The notes under the pieces are model-generated. The model did not search any database and had not been told where the DNA came from. It saw only the letters and a list, made by a program, of their open reading frames with translations. The translations under genes were made by a program, and so were the position numbers. Shown piece after piece: positions 1 through 7,051 of a DNA stretch of 41,812 nt. The first letter of the stretch is position 1. Each line of letters begins with the position of its first letter. The stretch comes from an uncultured Enterocloster sp. (GTDB lineage: Bacteria; Bacillota; Clostridia; Lachnospirales; Lachnospiraceae), in the NCBI GenBank assembly GCA_944383785.1, contig CALWQV010000018.1, forward strand, positions 1 through 41,812, read 5' to 3'.

Positions 1-62
1 GGAGGTAGAAATCTTCTACCGCTTTATCGGCAAAATTGATTAAATGACACCAATATTTTTAA

Positions 63-383
63 CTATGTGATACCGGCAATTCCCAGCTGAATCCGATATT
101 TTTCCGTCTCCGGATATCCCTCCGTCAAATCAGAAAACACAATCCTGGCAGTCATAATGTTTCCCTGTAGAAAACAGATATTTCCTAAAAGTTCGCAAAC
201 TTCCGGAACCGGCTGCACATCCAGCAGCCTGCAGCACAGCTCTGCCGCCTTCTCATAGTCTTCATCTTCTACCGCCTGGAGCGCCTCCCGCAGCTCCAGG
301 CGGTTCTCTTCCGGATAACAGGCCGCAACGGCCTCCATTTGCCCCGATTCATTCTCAATCCGCGCGTTTAAAATCTTATTCAT
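63..383 (-). CDS. Small TPR-like hypothetical protein (106 aa)
   Basis: I do not recognise a named family. The protein is all-helical in character. Residues about 30-95 have the spacing of tetratricopeptide-type helices (EDEDYEKAAELCCRLL, then VCELLGNICFLQGN, then TARIVFSDLTEGYP), so a protein-protein interaction role is possible. There is no signal peptide or membrane segment. Its ATG overlaps the stop of the upstream gene by 8 nt, so the two are almost certainly translationally coupled and function together. The start is supported by that overlap and by an AGGCGG-type ribosome site just upstream. Confidence 0.6.
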   Translation of the reverse strand: MNKILNARIENESGQMEAVAACYPEENRLELREALQAVEDEDYEKAAELCCRLLDVQPVPEVCELLGNICFLQGNIMTARIVFSDLTEGYPETEKYRIQLGIAGIT

Positions 384-1365
384 GTTCCGCCTGCCTTTTC
401 AATTCTTCATATCTTTTCATCAGCCCATCTCTCGGCTCAATTTTTTTCTGAATCCCGTATTCGTAAGTTTTAAGCCACAAGTCGTTTCGGTCAATGAGCC
501 AAAACCGCTCCAGGGCACAATCTAATATCTCTTCCCGGTTCCGGCATTTTGAATGCTTAAAATAATAGTTGATCCCCTTTTTCCACTCTTCCAGCGCCGC
601 GGACAGCATCAGGATCATGCCGCTTAATTCCTCTATGGCCTCCTCAAGGGTATACCTGCCACTGTCATATTTTTTCAAAGCTTTCAGCTTTTCCTCCCGC
701 TCATCCACCAGCTTCATTGCTTCCTCGATGGCAGTTGTTCTCACATCAGCTGTCCCGAGGGCGGAAAACAGCACCATCTCCTGCTGAACATGGAGGGATT
801 CGCAGCTTAATCCCCCGGTAGCAGCCCTCAGAAGCAGCTTTGAAATATTTTCCCTTGAATACCCTGTTTCAAAAATCCGATTCACCAGAAGGGCAAAAAA
901 CTGATCCTGCTCCCATCCAATGGAGCGGAAAGGGTCGTCCGTGGAGAACAGATAAATATCGCAGCCCAAACAGATCAGGCCATACAACTGGTCCAGCAGC
1001 CGCGCAGACTCGGCGAAATTCTCACTTTCCGGCGGAATTTTCTCCAGTTCCTTAATAAAATTTCTGACCATAAACCGCCATTTCGACCGCTGGCTCTTGG
1101 GAATTACCCGGTTAGGGGCACAATAATTCTGAACTCTGGCATTCGTTATAAAAAAATCAATCTGCGCCTTCAGCGTATCAAATTCCAGAGGCTCATCCTT
1201 CTTTTTCTCACTCTTTACCTCCCTTCCTTCCAAAATTTCCATAAGCGTCTGGTCAATCTCTTCTTTCTGGCTCTTGCGGAGCTTTTTATAACTTTCTGCA
1301 AATGCCTTCTCCAAATTTTCCCGATCCGCCTCCCGAAGCAGACGGCGCAGTTCGTCAATCTTCAT
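376..1365 (-). CDS. Hypothetical protein, charged and helical (329 aa)
   Basis: Not a family I recognise. The open frame runs upstream to 1455, but the start at 1365 (MKIDELRR) is preferred: AAAGGA lies about 8 nt upstream and a sigma-A promoter lies between 1399 and 1427, inside the longer frame. The N-terminal ~70 residues are highly charged and probably coiled coil (LRREADRENLEKAF, KSQKEEIDQ). The middle is more globular with several Cys (NYCAP, LICLGCD), and the C-terminus is again helical and basic. There are no membrane segments or catalytic motifs. It is the first gene of a two-gene unit with the TPR-like protein downstream. Confidence 0.65.
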   Translation of the reverse strand: MKIDELRRLLREADRENLEKAFAESYKKLRKSQKEEIDQTLMEILEGREVKSEKKKDEPLEFDTLKAQIDFFITNARVQNYCAPNRVIPKSQRSKWRFMVRNFIKELEKIPPESENFAESARLLDQLYGLICLGCDIYLFSTDDPFRSIGWEQDQFFALLVNRIFETGYSRENISKLLLRAATGGLSCESLHVQQEMVLFSALGTADVRTTAIEEAMKLVDEREEKLKALKKYDSGRYTLEEAIEELSGMILMLSAALEEWKKGINYYFKHSKCRNREEILDCALERFWLIDRNDLWLKTYEYGIQKKIEPRDGLMKRYEELKRQAEHE

Positions 1366-1398
1366 ATTTTTAATCCTTTTCTGACAAATTCTAAATTC

Positions 1399-1427
1399 AG
1401 TGTATCTCATAAGAAGCAGAGAGTCAA
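1399..1427 (-). promoter_or_regulatory. Sigma-A-type promoter for the 376-1365 gene
   Basis: Minus strand reads TTGACT (1427-1422), a 17-nt spacer, then TACACT (1404-1399). It lies about 34 nt upstream of the chosen ATG at 1365, which supports that start over the longer frame. Confidence 0.65.
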
Positions 1428-1481
1428 CTCGTATTATCATTAATATAAACTTCATATTTTTTCTTTAGTATTCATTTTTTG

Positions 1482-1511
1482 TTCACAATTCGATCACAGT
1501 TATGGTATATT
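1482..1511 (+). promoter_or_regulatory. Probable promoter for the acidic lipoprotein gene
   Basis: TTCACA at 1482-1487, an 18-nt spacer and TATATT at 1506-1511, about 65 nt before the lipoprotein ATG. The -35 box is weak, so confidence is moderate. Confidence 0.45.
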
Positions 1512-1575
1512 ATGAATTTTGTTAGCAAAATATGAACTTTCTGTTAACATCTGTAAAGGAGAGAGGAGAATCATT

Positions 1576-1986
1576 ATGAAAAAGAATTTTAAAAAGTACA
1601 CTGTTGCCCTGATGGCTGCCGCTATGCTGGCCGGTTCTTTAACTGCCTGCGGCGGAAGCGATGACAAGGAGACAACTGCCGCTGTTGAGGAAACCACCGA
1701 GGCCGTAGAGGAAGAGACGACTGAAGCTGTTGAAGAGGAAACCACCGGAGCCGCCGAGGATGCTTCCGAGGCCGAGTCCGCTGAGGAATCCACCGAAACT
1801 GCTGAGACAGCTGAGGCTGAAGACGAGTCTGCTGCCGAGAGCTCCGAGGAGGCCGCCGAGTCTGATGCTGAGGCTGCCGAGAAGACTGAGGAAGCTGCCA
1901 GCGAGGAGGCCGCCGAGTCCGAATCCAGCGAGGCCGCTGCTGAGACTGAAGCTGAGGAAGAGGCTGCTGAGACTGAGGCTGAGTAA
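1576..1986 (+). CDS. Acidic, low-complexity lipoprotein (136 aa)
   Basis: The N-terminus is a clear lipoprotein signal: basic start (MKKNFKKY), hydrophobic stretch, then lipobox LTAC with Cys25, so the mature protein should be anchored on the outer face of the membrane. Everything after about residue 32 is almost only Glu, Ala, Thr, Ser and Asp, in VEEETTEA-like units near the start that degrade into A/E/S/T runs. No folded domain is visible. The start at 1576 is chosen over 1519 because of AAGGAG and GGAGAA ribosome sites just upstream and because it begins the signal peptide. A rho-independent terminator follows, so it is probably a single-gene unit. A surface spacer or cation-binding polyanion is possible; the function is unknown. 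Confidence 0.75.
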   Translation: MKKNFKKYTVALMAAAMLAGSLTACGGSDDKETTAAVEETTEAVEEETTEAVEEETTGAAEDASEAESAEESTETAETAEAEDESAAESSEEAAESDAEAAEKTEEAASEEAAESESSEAAAETEAEEEAAETEAE

Positions 1987-2007
1987 TCGTAGTTTACAGT
2001 TGCATAG

Positions 2008-2045
2008 CAAAGCTGCCGTGATATTTTTTATCACGACAGCTTTTT
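2008..2045 (+). terminator. Rho-independent terminator after the lipoprotein gene
   Basis: AAAGCTG-CCGTGAT pairs with ATCACG-ACAGCTTT around a T-rich loop with one mismatch, followed by TTTTT. It lies about 22 nt after the stop codon. Confidence 0.75.
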
Positions 2046-2073
2046 GCATATTCCGGATATTAGCTTTTATTAG

Positions 2074-2271
2074 TTGCGGCTCCTATTAAAAAACCGTATA
2101 CACACCGGCGATCCACAGGCGTACTGGGATGTATTCCACGTATGCATCGACTCAACCTTCCGTTCATTGGAAGAACTAGACGCCTACATTAACCATCCGG
2201 AGCACCTAAAGGTACGGGAATACATGAACAGTATTTCCTATGATAAGGCGGTATTTGATTACGAATTTTAA
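2074..2271 (+). pseudogene. C-terminal remnant of a Dabb (stress-responsive A/B barrel) protein
   Basis: From about residue 20, the 65-codon frame matches the C-terminal half of the Dabb family as I know it: D.F.SLEELDAYINHPEH, then an EYMN helix, then the terminal strand KAVFDYEF. Complete Dabb proteins are about 95-105 aa and begin with a VKHIV-type strand and a first helix, which are absent here. The frame starts right behind the lipoprotein terminator and has no ribosome site, so this looks like a 5'-truncated relic rather than an expressed gene. Intact Dabb proteins are small dimeric alpha/beta barrels, some of them metabolic enzymes. Confidence 0.7.
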
Positions 2272-2289
2272 AACTGCTTCTTTTAGCAT

Positions 2290-2318
2290 TTGCCCCAATC
2301 CCGATTTTCGTGTATAAT
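2290..2318 (+). promoter_or_regulatory. Probable sigma-A promoter for the DUF1537 kinase gene
   Basis: TTGCCC at 2290-2295, a 17-nt spacer and a perfect TATAAT at 2313-2318, about 60 nt before the ATG at 2380. The -35 box is imperfect. Confidence 0.55.
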
Positions 2319-2379
2319 AAAGATGGTTGAGATGATTTTTTATCTTCATAGGAGCTTTGTATCACGAAAGGAGCAAAAT

Positions 2380-3789
2380 ATGAGTAAAAAATTATCCTAT
2401 AGAGAATGTATAAGCCGCGTATTTGCAGATGAATCCGTCATCGAGTCCCAGTGGCGGGAGGCAGTCCATCAGTTAAACCGGAAAATCGTGGTTCTGGATG
2501 ACGATCCAACGGGAACGCAGACAATGCACGGAATCTTTGTCTACACGGGCTGGTCCCTTGAGCAGATCCGCCAGGGCTTTGCGCGAAAAGAGCCTGTGTT
2601 TTTCATCTTGACCAATTCACGGGGACTTTCTGCAAAGACCGTAAGTGAGATGTACAAAACCATCGCCCAACGCGTCCATCAGGTCGCCAGCGAATGCGGA
2701 AAAGATTTTTTGATCGTCTGCCGCGGTGATTCCACGCTTCGGGGGCATTATCCTCTGGAAACGGAAGTAATACGCTCCGTATTAGAAGAACATGGCAGGA
2801 AAATAGACGGTGAAATTCTCTGCCCATTCTTTGATGACGGAGGAAGATATACCATTGGGGATATACACTATGTAAAATATGGGCAGGAGCTGATTCCCGC
2901 CGGAGACACGGAATTTGCCAGGGATCAGACCTTTGGCTACCGTTCCTCCAATCTTCGGGAATATGTAGAGGAGAAAACAAAAGGAGCTTATTCCGCTTCC
3001 TCCGTTCTCTCCGTTTCCCTTGCAGAATTGGAGCGCGGCGATACTTCTGCCGTAGCGGAAACCTTAAAACGCATGGAGGGTTTTCAGAAGCTGGTTGTAA
3101 ATGCCTGCCACCCCCTCCATCTGAAGGTATTCTGCACCGCTTTATGTCAGGCAATCCGCAGCGGGAAACACTATCTGTTCCGGACGGCGGCCCCCTTTAT
3201 TAATGCTCTCAGCGGCATCAAAAAAAATCCGCTGCTGAGTCAGGAAGACCTGAAGGCCACAAGTTCAAAAAGAGGCGGACTTGTGATCGCGGGATCCCAT
3301 ACAAGAAAAACCACCTCCCAGCTGTGGCAGCTTGCGGATATGGAAGGTCTTATACCCATTGAGATGAATTCCGATTTGGTGCTCACAGTGGGACTGAAAC
3401 AGGAGGCCGCCAAGCTTGCGGCAAAGTGCAGCTTACTCATTCAGTCCGGTCAGACGCCGGTTGTATACACGAAACGGACGGTGCTCCCCGCCCAGGGGGA
3501 GCAGGCTCTCCAATATGCGATCCAGATTTCTGACGGCGTTCAGCAGGTTGTGGCAAATCTCTCCCTTTCACCTGCATTTATCATAGCAAAGGGAGGCATC
3601 ACCTCTAGCGATATCGCCACCAAAGCCCTGAAAATCCGTCAGGCTGAGGTTTTAGGCCAGATCGAGCCCGGCGTCCCTGTTTGGAAAACGGGCCCAGAAT
3701 GCCTCTTTCCCAACATTCCTTATGTGATTTTTCCAGGAAACGTAGGTGAAGAGGACACCTTAAAAAAGGCGGCGGAAAAGCTTTTATAG
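2380..3789 (+). CDS. Four-carbon acid sugar kinase family protein (DUF1537/OtnK-like)
   Basis: Residues 1-469 cover the full DUF1537 architecture. The N-terminal substrate domain has the hallmark VLDDDPTGTQT near residue 40, plus FILTNSRGLS and CRGDSTLRGHYP. The C-terminal nucleotide-binding domain begins with a GLVIAGSHTRKTT-type segment and ends with IAKGGITSSDIATKAL and VIFPGNVG. Characterised members phosphorylate four-carbon sugar acids (such as D-erythronate, L-threonate) and related acids with ATP; the substrate here is unknown. The start at 2380 has a strong GAAAGGAG ribosome site 6 nt upstream, and the longer frame to 2290 overlaps the promoter. It is convergent with the sigma-54 regulator gene, overlapping by 6 nt at the stops, and probably supplies the catabolic step for the locus at 5.3-8.3 kb. 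Confidence 0.88.
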   Translation: MSKKLSYRECISRVFADESVIESQWREAVHQLNRKIVVLDDDPTGTQTMHGIFVYTGWSLEQIRQGFARKEPVFFILTNSRGLSAKTVSEMYKTIAQRVHQVASECGKDFLIVCRGDSTLRGHYPLETEVIRSVLEEHGRKIDGEILCPFFDDGGRYTIGDIHYVKYGQELIPAGDTEFARDQTFGYRSSNLREYVEEKTKGAYSASSVLSVSLAELERGDTSAVAETLKRMEGFQKLVVNACHPLHLKVFCTALCQAIRSGKHYLFRTAAPFINALSGIKKNPLLSQEDLKATSSKRGGLVIAGSHTRKTTSQLWQLADMEGLIPIEMNSDLVLTVGLKQEAAKLAAKCSLLIQSGQTPVVYTKRTVLPAQGEQALQYAIQISDGVQQVVANLSLSPAFIIAKGGITSSDIATKALKIRQAEVLGQIEPGVPVWKTGPECLFPNIPYVIFPGNVGEEDTLKKAAEKLL

Positions 3790-5157
3790 TTCTTCCAGCT
3801 GATATTCTTTGATCTTATTGTAAAGAGTAGCCAAAGAGATTTCTAATTTTCTAGAAATCTCTTTTTTTGCAGCCACGTCGGAGCCATATTCCTTCAGTGC
3901 CTGATAGATCACATTTGCTTCCGCCGCGGCAGCCACTTTTTTCAGAGGGCAGATTTTCTGAGGCGTCTGTGGAACAAATCCCTGAAAAATACCCGGCGGA
4001 AAATCCTGAAGATGGATGGTATCGCTTTCGCAGAGAATGGCCGCTACCGTCAAAATATTGACCAGCTCCCGTATATTGCCAGGCCAGGAGTAGTTCAAAA
4101 GCACTCCCAAAACCTTTTCATCCAGCCGCAGATTTTTCTTGTTCTTCTTTCCTTCCTTTTCTAAATTCAGCTTTAACAGCGGAAGTATATCCTCCCGCCG
4201 TTCCCGAAGGGGCGGAAGGCGCAGCACCATAGGCGCGATCCGGTAATACAGATCCGTTCGGAACGTCCCTTCCGCAACCATTGCGGACAAATCCCGGTTG
4301 GTAGCAGATAAGATCCGCACATTGATCGGCTTTTCCACAGTGCTGCCAATGGGACGAACGGCCTGTTCCTGCAGAACTCTCAGCAATTTCGCCTGGAGAG
4401 GAAAGCCAAGCTCCCCAATCTCATCTAAAAAGACAGTTCCGCCCTCCGCCGCCTCGAAAATTCCCTTATGACCGCCCTTTTTTGCGCCAGTAAAAGCGTT
4501 CCCCTCATAGCCAAACAGCTCGCTTTCCACCAGATCCGGCGAAATAGCCGAACAATTCAATGCGATAAACGGAGCGGCCCTGCGGGGGCTTTCATTGTGA
4601 ATGGCCTGGGCGAACACCTCTTTGCCAGTTCCGCTTTCCCCGGTTAAAAGTATGGAAATATCTTTCTTTGCCAGCTTCCTGGCTTGTTCTTTTAAGTCCT
4701 TGGAAAGAGGCGATACTGCAATAATATCATCAAATGTAAATTTTGTCTGTTTCATAGAAGCTACCCGCTTTTGCAAAAGCTCCAGATTCTCCCGATCCTC
4801 CTTCAGCTTTTGAGAAATGGATTCCAGGTCCGACACGGAACTGGCAATCGAAACGCCGCCAATCAGGCGTTGGTCCTTATAAATGGGCACAATATTCGAT
4901 ACATGCTCCCGATTTCCGTAGATCCTGTGTACGCCCATTTCCATACGTCCCGAAGTCAAAATCTCCTGCATTCGGCTGCCCGGACGCGACTGGGACAAGT
5001 TCGTGCCCAGAACATCCTCTTTTTCTGCTCCTGTAATCCGCGTATATGCATCGTTTACATAAAGTACCGTATTGGAAGCATCCACAATCAGCACGCCTTC
5101 CACCAGGTTATTCAGCACTTCCAGGAACAAATCGGCGGCAGCTGTTATCTTTTTCAT
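3784..5157 (-). CDS. PAS-domain sigma-54-dependent transcriptional activator
   Basis: The domain order is clear: an N-terminal PAS sensor (about 10-110, GVLIVDASNTVLYVNDAY), a coiled linker, an AAA+ domain (about 143-370) and a C-terminal Fis-type helix-turn-helix (about 415-457, SRKLEISLATLYNKIKEY). The AAA+ domain shows Walker A GESGTGKE (173-180), Walker B VFLDEIGEL and LPPLRERREDI. The sigma-54 contact loop reads NAFTGA (220-225) rather than the usual GAFTGA. It should activate the divergent AtuA/CitMHS operon, which has a -24/-12 promoter, probably in response to a small molecule sensed by PAS. The ATG at 5157 is preceded by GGGAGGGGGATACG. Its own promoter overlaps a palindrome, which suggests autoregulation. 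Confidence 0.92.
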   Translation of the reverse strand: MKKITAAADLFLEVLNNLVEGVLIVDASNTVLYVNDAYTRITGAEKEDVLGTNLSQSRPGSRMQEILTSGRMEMGVHRIYGNREHVSNIVPIYKDQRLIGGVSIASSVSDLESISQKLKEDRENLELLQKRVASMKQTKFTFDDIIAVSPLSKDLKEQARKLAKKDISILLTGESGTGKEVFAQAIHNESPRRAAPFIALNCSAISPDLVESELFGYEGNAFTGAKKGGHKGIFEAAEGGTVFLDEIGELGFPLQAKLLRVLQEQAVRPIGSTVEKPINVRILSATNRDLSAMVAEGTFRTDLYYRIAPMVLRLPPLRERREDILPLLKLNLEKEGKKNKKNLRLDEKVLGVLLNYSWPGNIRELVNILTVAAILCESDTIHLQDFPPGIFQGFVPQTPQKICPLKKVAAAAEANVIYQALKEYGSDVAAKKEISRKLEISLATLYNKIKEYQLEEL

Positions 5158-5183
5158 CGTATCCCCCTCCCGTATTTCTATTT

Positions 5184-5228
5184 TTTTAGAATCATATCTT
5201 GATAAATTATATAATTTTAGAATTATAT
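5184..5228. promoter_or_regulatory. Candidate upstream activating sequences for the PAS activator
   Basis: Two 14-bp direct repeats, TTTTAGAATYATAT, lie at 5184-5197 and 5215-5228, a 31-bp phase close to three helical turns. The second is the core of an inverted repeat ATATAATT-N4-AATTATAT (5209-5228). It is centred about 84 nt before the start site expected from the -24/-12 promoter, a usual distance for enhancer sites, and it also sits inside the regulator's own promoter. Confidence 0.6.
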
Positions 5229-5234
5229 TGTCAA
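5206..5234 (-). promoter_or_regulatory. Sigma-A promoter of the sigma-54 activator gene
   Basis: Minus strand reads a perfect TTGACA (5234-5229), a 17-nt spacer and a perfect TATAAT (5211-5206), about 50 nt upstream of the regulator ATG. A 20-bp palindrome fills the whole spacer and half of the -10 box. Confidence 0.8.
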
Positions 5235-5275
5235 TTTTTTTATTGATTTTATATAAATATTGATTTTTCTCCTTC

Positions 5276-5290
5276 TGGCATGAATCTTGC
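5276..5290 (+). promoter_or_regulatory. Sigma-54 (-24/-12) promoter of the AtuA-like/CitMHS operon
   Basis: TGGCATGAATCTTGC followed by TTT differs at one position from the consensus TGGCACG-N4-TTGC. The GG and GC elements have the required spacing. It lies 66 nt before the operon ATG and next to a sigma-54 activator gene, which strongly supports the call. Confidence 0.85.
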
Positions 5291-5355
5291 TTTTTAATTG
5301 ATCAGAGATAAAAATCGCTCAACCAACCAAAAAAAAGAAAAAGGAGGTATTGTGT

Positions 5356-6723
5356 ATGAAGTCAATTCGAATCGGTTCCGGGGCAGGCTTCGCAAACGAC
5401 CGCTTCGAACCAGCCGTGGAACTTCTGGAAAAGGGGAATCTGGACTATCTGATTTTTGAGTGCCTGGGGGAACGGACCGTCGCCTTCGCTATGCTGAGGA
5501 AAAATAAGAATCCGGAAAAAGGTTACGATTCTCAGTTGGAACTGCGGTTTGAAAAATTGTTTGAGGTTTTTAGGAAGCAGGAAATACACACCAAAATTGT
5601 CTCCAACATGGGAGCTGCCAATCCAATCGGCGCGGCTAAAAAAATCGCGGCTATGGCAAAGGAGCGCGGGCTCGGTCACCTGAAGATTGCCGCAGTGACC
5701 GGCGACGATGTGCTGGATCGCATCGATAAATACATGGATCAGATAACCATGGAACGTGATGTAAAGCTGGAGACGATAAAAGATACGATCGTAAACGCCA
5801 ACGCCTACATTGGCTGCGCCAGCATCGTGGAAGCTCTGGAACATGGGGCTGATATTGTTATTACCGGAAGAGCGGCTGATCCCTCTCTGACTGTTGGACC
5901 CTGCGTACATGAATTTGGATGGGCCATGGATGAATGGGATAAGCTCGGAAAGGCAACGGTGGCAGGCCATCTGCTGGAGTGCGGCGGCCAGGCTACCGGA
6001 GGCTACTATGCCGACCCCGGATACAAGGAGGATGTTCCGGAGCCCTGGCGTATGGGATTCCCCATCTGCGTTATTGATGAAAACGGAAACTTTGAGATTA
6101 CAAAGGTAGAGGGTTCCGGAGGCATCGTTACAGAAGGAACAATCAAAGAGCAGCTTCTGTATGAAATTCAGGACCCTTCCGGCTATATCACGCCGGATGT
6201 AATCGCTGATTTTACGGAAATTGAAGTAAAACAGATTGGCAAGGACCGCGTTGCAGTTACCGGAGGAAAAGGGCGGGCAAAAACAGGAAAGCTGAAAATC
6301 AACTGCGGCTACAATGACTGCTACATTGGCGAGGGCGAGATCAGTTACGGCGGACGAAACTGCGTCGCACGAGCAAAACTGGCGGCGGAAACTGTGCTGA
6401 AACGTCTGGAGTTATGCAAGATCCAGTATAGTGAAATCCGCGTAGACCTGATCGGAATCACCTCTCTCTACAAAGAGAAGGTAGGATATGAAATGTCAAA
6501 ATGCGAACCTGCCGAGGTCCGTCTGAGAGTGGCAGCCCGGACAAAAGATTACTATAACGCGGACCGGGTGGGCTACGAGGTGGAAACCCTTCTCTGCTGC
6601 GGCCCTGCGTCGGGAGGCGGAGCCAGAAGAACGGTGCGGGATATTATTTCCCTGGCTTCGATTCTAATTGACGAGAAGGACGTAAAAACAGAAAATACAT
6701 ATTATGGAGGTGAAACCGTATGA
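5356..6723 (+). CDS. AtuA-like / DUF1446 family protein (455 aa)
   Basis: This matches the acyclic terpene utilisation AtuA N-terminal family (DUF1446): N-terminal IRIGSGAGFANDRFEPAVELLE, the LDYLIFECLGERT segment, KIVSNMGAANPIGAAKK, DIVITGRAADPSLTVGP and VEGSGGIVTEGTIKEQLLYEIQDP. The biochemical activity of the family is not established as far as I know; members occur in catabolic clusters for terpenoid or hydroxy acids. Many AtuA proteins carry a C-terminal domain of about 100 residues; here it is the next gene. The ATG at 5356 has a perfect AAGGAGGT 7 nt upstream, preferred over the TTG at 5350. It is first in the sigma-54-controlled operon and its stop overlaps the next start (ATGA). Confidence 0.85.
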   Translation: MKSIRIGSGAGFANDRFEPAVELLEKGNLDYLIFECLGERTVAFAMLRKNKNPEKGYDSQLELRFEKLFEVFRKQEIHTKIVSNMGAANPIGAAKKIAAMAKERGLGHLKIAAVTGDDVLDRIDKYMDQITMERDVKLETIKDTIVNANAYIGCASIVEALEHGADIVITGRAADPSLTVGPCVHEFGWAMDEWDKLGKATVAGHLLECGGQATGGYYADPGYKEDVPEPWRMGFPICVIDENGNFEITKVEGSGGIVTEGTIKEQLLYEIQDPSGYITPDVIADFTEIEVKQIGKDRVAVTGGKGRAKTGKLKINCGYNDCYIGEGEISYGGRNCVARAKLAAETVLKRLELCKIQYSEIRVDLIGITSLYKEKVGYEMSKCEPAEVRLRVAARTKDYYNADRVGYEVETLLCCGPASGGGARRTVRDIISLASILIDEKDVKTENTYYGGETV

Positions 6724-7031
6724 AGCTTTATGAATTAGCGCATTCCAGAACCGGAGATAAAGGGGACTATTCCGTCATCTCTGTCATCTGCGATCATCCG
6801 GAAGATTTTCAATGGCTGAAAGACCATTTGACAACCCAGATGGTAAAAGAAAAATTCAGTGAGATCTGCCTTGGAAAGGTTACCAGATATGAGCTTCCTA
6901 AAATCTCCGCGTTCATCTTTGAACTGGAGCACGCTCTAGGGGGAGGCGTTACCCGCTCCCTGGCTACCGACGGCCACGGAAAAAGCCTCTGCTATGTGAT
7001 GCTTGACATTGATCTGCCTGACCGAGTCTAG
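6720..7031 (+). CDS. AtuA C-terminal-like small protein (103 aa)
   Basis: The sequence resembles the C-terminal domain of full-length AtuA proteins: YELAHSRTGDKGDYSVISVI at the N-terminus, LGKVTRYELPKISAFIFELEHALGGG in the middle and TRSLATDGHGKSLCYVMLDIDL at the end. It is encoded separately, and the start overlaps the upstream stop by 4 nt (ATGA), so the two polypeptides are likely made in equal amounts and work as a complex. The family function is unknown. The gene is intact and the conserved RSGDKG-like segment is present. Confidence 0.75.
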   Translation: MKLYELAHSRTGDKGDYSVISVICDHPEDFQWLKDHLTTQMVKEKFSEICLGKVTRYELPKISAFIFELEHALGGGVTRSLATDGHGKSLCYVMLDIDLPDRV

Positions 7032-7051
7032 GAGGAAGGAGGGGAAATGCT

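Noticed and set aside
4-20. Perfect hairpin GGTAGAA-ATC-TTCTACC at the window edge
   Set aside because: No T-run on either strand and its context is cut off, so it cannot be called a terminator or operator.
1639-2089. Long open frames on both strands over the acidic lipoprotein
   Set aside because: They arise from the biased GAG/GCT codon content. Only the plus-strand frame has a signal peptide and ribosome site.
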